DNA of 6,059 nucleotides from Bifidobacterium breve (GTDB lineage Bacteria; Actinomycetota; Acidimicrobiia; Acidimicrobiales; Ilumatobacteraceae): positions 1 to 6,059 of the forward strand of contig CAMDER010000106.1 of assembly GCA_945896935.1 (NCBI GenBank), in the 5' to 3' direction. A program made the position numbers and the translations under genes. Numbering within the stretch: position 1 is the first letter of the stretch; every line of letters starts with the position of its first letter. Positions 5,719 through 6,059 of this stretch are shown here, in pieces. The notes under the pieces are model-generated. The model searched no databases. It worked only from the letters and a program-made list of their open reading frames with translations, and was not told where the DNA came from.

Positions 5719-6059
5719 ATGAAAGCACTTATTTTGGCTGGTGGTGCTGGAACCCGATTGCGACCCATCACGCACACCAGTGCCAAGCAGTTGGTGCCTG
5801 TCGCGAATAAACCTATTTTGTTTTACGGAATCGAAGCCATGGTTTCGGCAGGCATCACCGAAATTGGAGTCATCGTCGGTGACACTCGAGTTGAAGTTAT
5901 GTCAGCACTCGGCGATGGAAGTCAGTGGGGCGCCAAAATCACTTTCATTCCTCAAGACGAACCGCTTGGTCTTGCGCACTGCGTATTGATCGCATCCGAC
6001 TTCTTGGGCGACGACGATTTTGTGATGTATCTCGGTGACAACTTGCTCGAACAAGATCT
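5719..6059 (+). CDS. rmlA: Glucose-1-phosphate thymidylyltransferase, long form (3' end missing)
   Basis: The first 113 residues of a sugar-nucleotidyltransferase are present and the gene runs off the window edge. The enzyme joins dTTP and glucose-1-phosphate to give dTDP-glucose, the first step to dTDP-L-rhamnose and other deoxysugars. The N-terminus holds the nucleotide-binding motif LAGGAGTRLRP (6-16), followed by AKQLVPVANKP (22-32) with Lys31, GDGSQWG (65-71), the nucleotide-contact region PLGLAHCVLIA (82-92) and the metal-site motif YLGDN (104-108, Asp107). The wording VPVANKPILFYGIEAM and GLAHCVL is that of the long (StrD/RmlA-long, about 355 residues) class rather than the short, about 290-residue RmlA. 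The start follows a GAGG ribosome binding site, and the frame is closed by TAG at 5671. Other rml genes would be expected downstream, outside this window. It could serve a secondary sugar pathway instead of rhamnose. Confidence 0.92.
   Translation, partial: MKALILAGGAGTRLRPITHTSAKQLVPVANKPILFYGIEAMVSAGITEIGVIVGDTRVEVMSALGDGSQWGAKITFIPQDEPLGLAHCVLIASDFLGDDDFVMYLGDNLLEQD

Overview
This is a chromosomal housekeeping region of a moderate-GC actinobacterium. The gene set points there: an acyl-CoA carboxylase alpha chain with biotin carboxylase and biotin carrier fused in one protein, an LpdA-type flavoprotein with only one of the two redox cysteines, a long-form RmlA, and several starts with no Shine-Dalgarno and a TAnnnT hexamer 6-7 bases upstream (leaderless style). 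A mid-GC member of the Acidimicrobiia would fit, but that rank is a guess from memory of similar gene orders and was not computed.

Layout. 1-93: leader with a nested inverted repeat and no gene. 94-1458 (+): LpdA-like NAD(P)H:quinone oxidoreductase. 1465-1935 (+): small RDD membrane protein, 6 bases downstream and probably in the same operon; it is clearly richer in GC than the rest. 1941-3719 (-): acetyl/propionyl-CoA carboxylase alpha subunit, tail to tail with the RDD gene across 5 bases. 3739-4566 (+): biotin protein ligase, head to head with the carboxylase; the two start codons are separated by only 19 bases. 4621-5631 (+): LytR-CpsA-Psr (LCP) cell-wall ligase. 5719-6059 (+): start of a long-form glucose-1-phosphate thymidylyltransferase, cut by the window edge.

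How the genes work together. The central pair is an enzyme and its activator: the ligase would attach biotin to Lys558 of the divergently encoded carboxylase, which then makes malonyl-CoA or methylmalonyl-CoA for lipid synthesis. The right-hand pair concerns the envelope: RmlA makes the first dTDP-sugar precursor of rhamnose, and LCP proteins move finished glycopolymers onto peptidoglycan or other acceptors. The left-hand pair is a flavoprotein of the cytosolic redox pool and a membrane protein of unknown function.

No mobile element, CRISPR array, RNA gene, toxin or defence system is visible. I found no undescribed multi-gene system. The points worth a second look are small: the residue pattern of the flavoprotein active site, the 19-base divergent control region, a hairpin just before rmlA, and the composition of the RDD gene.
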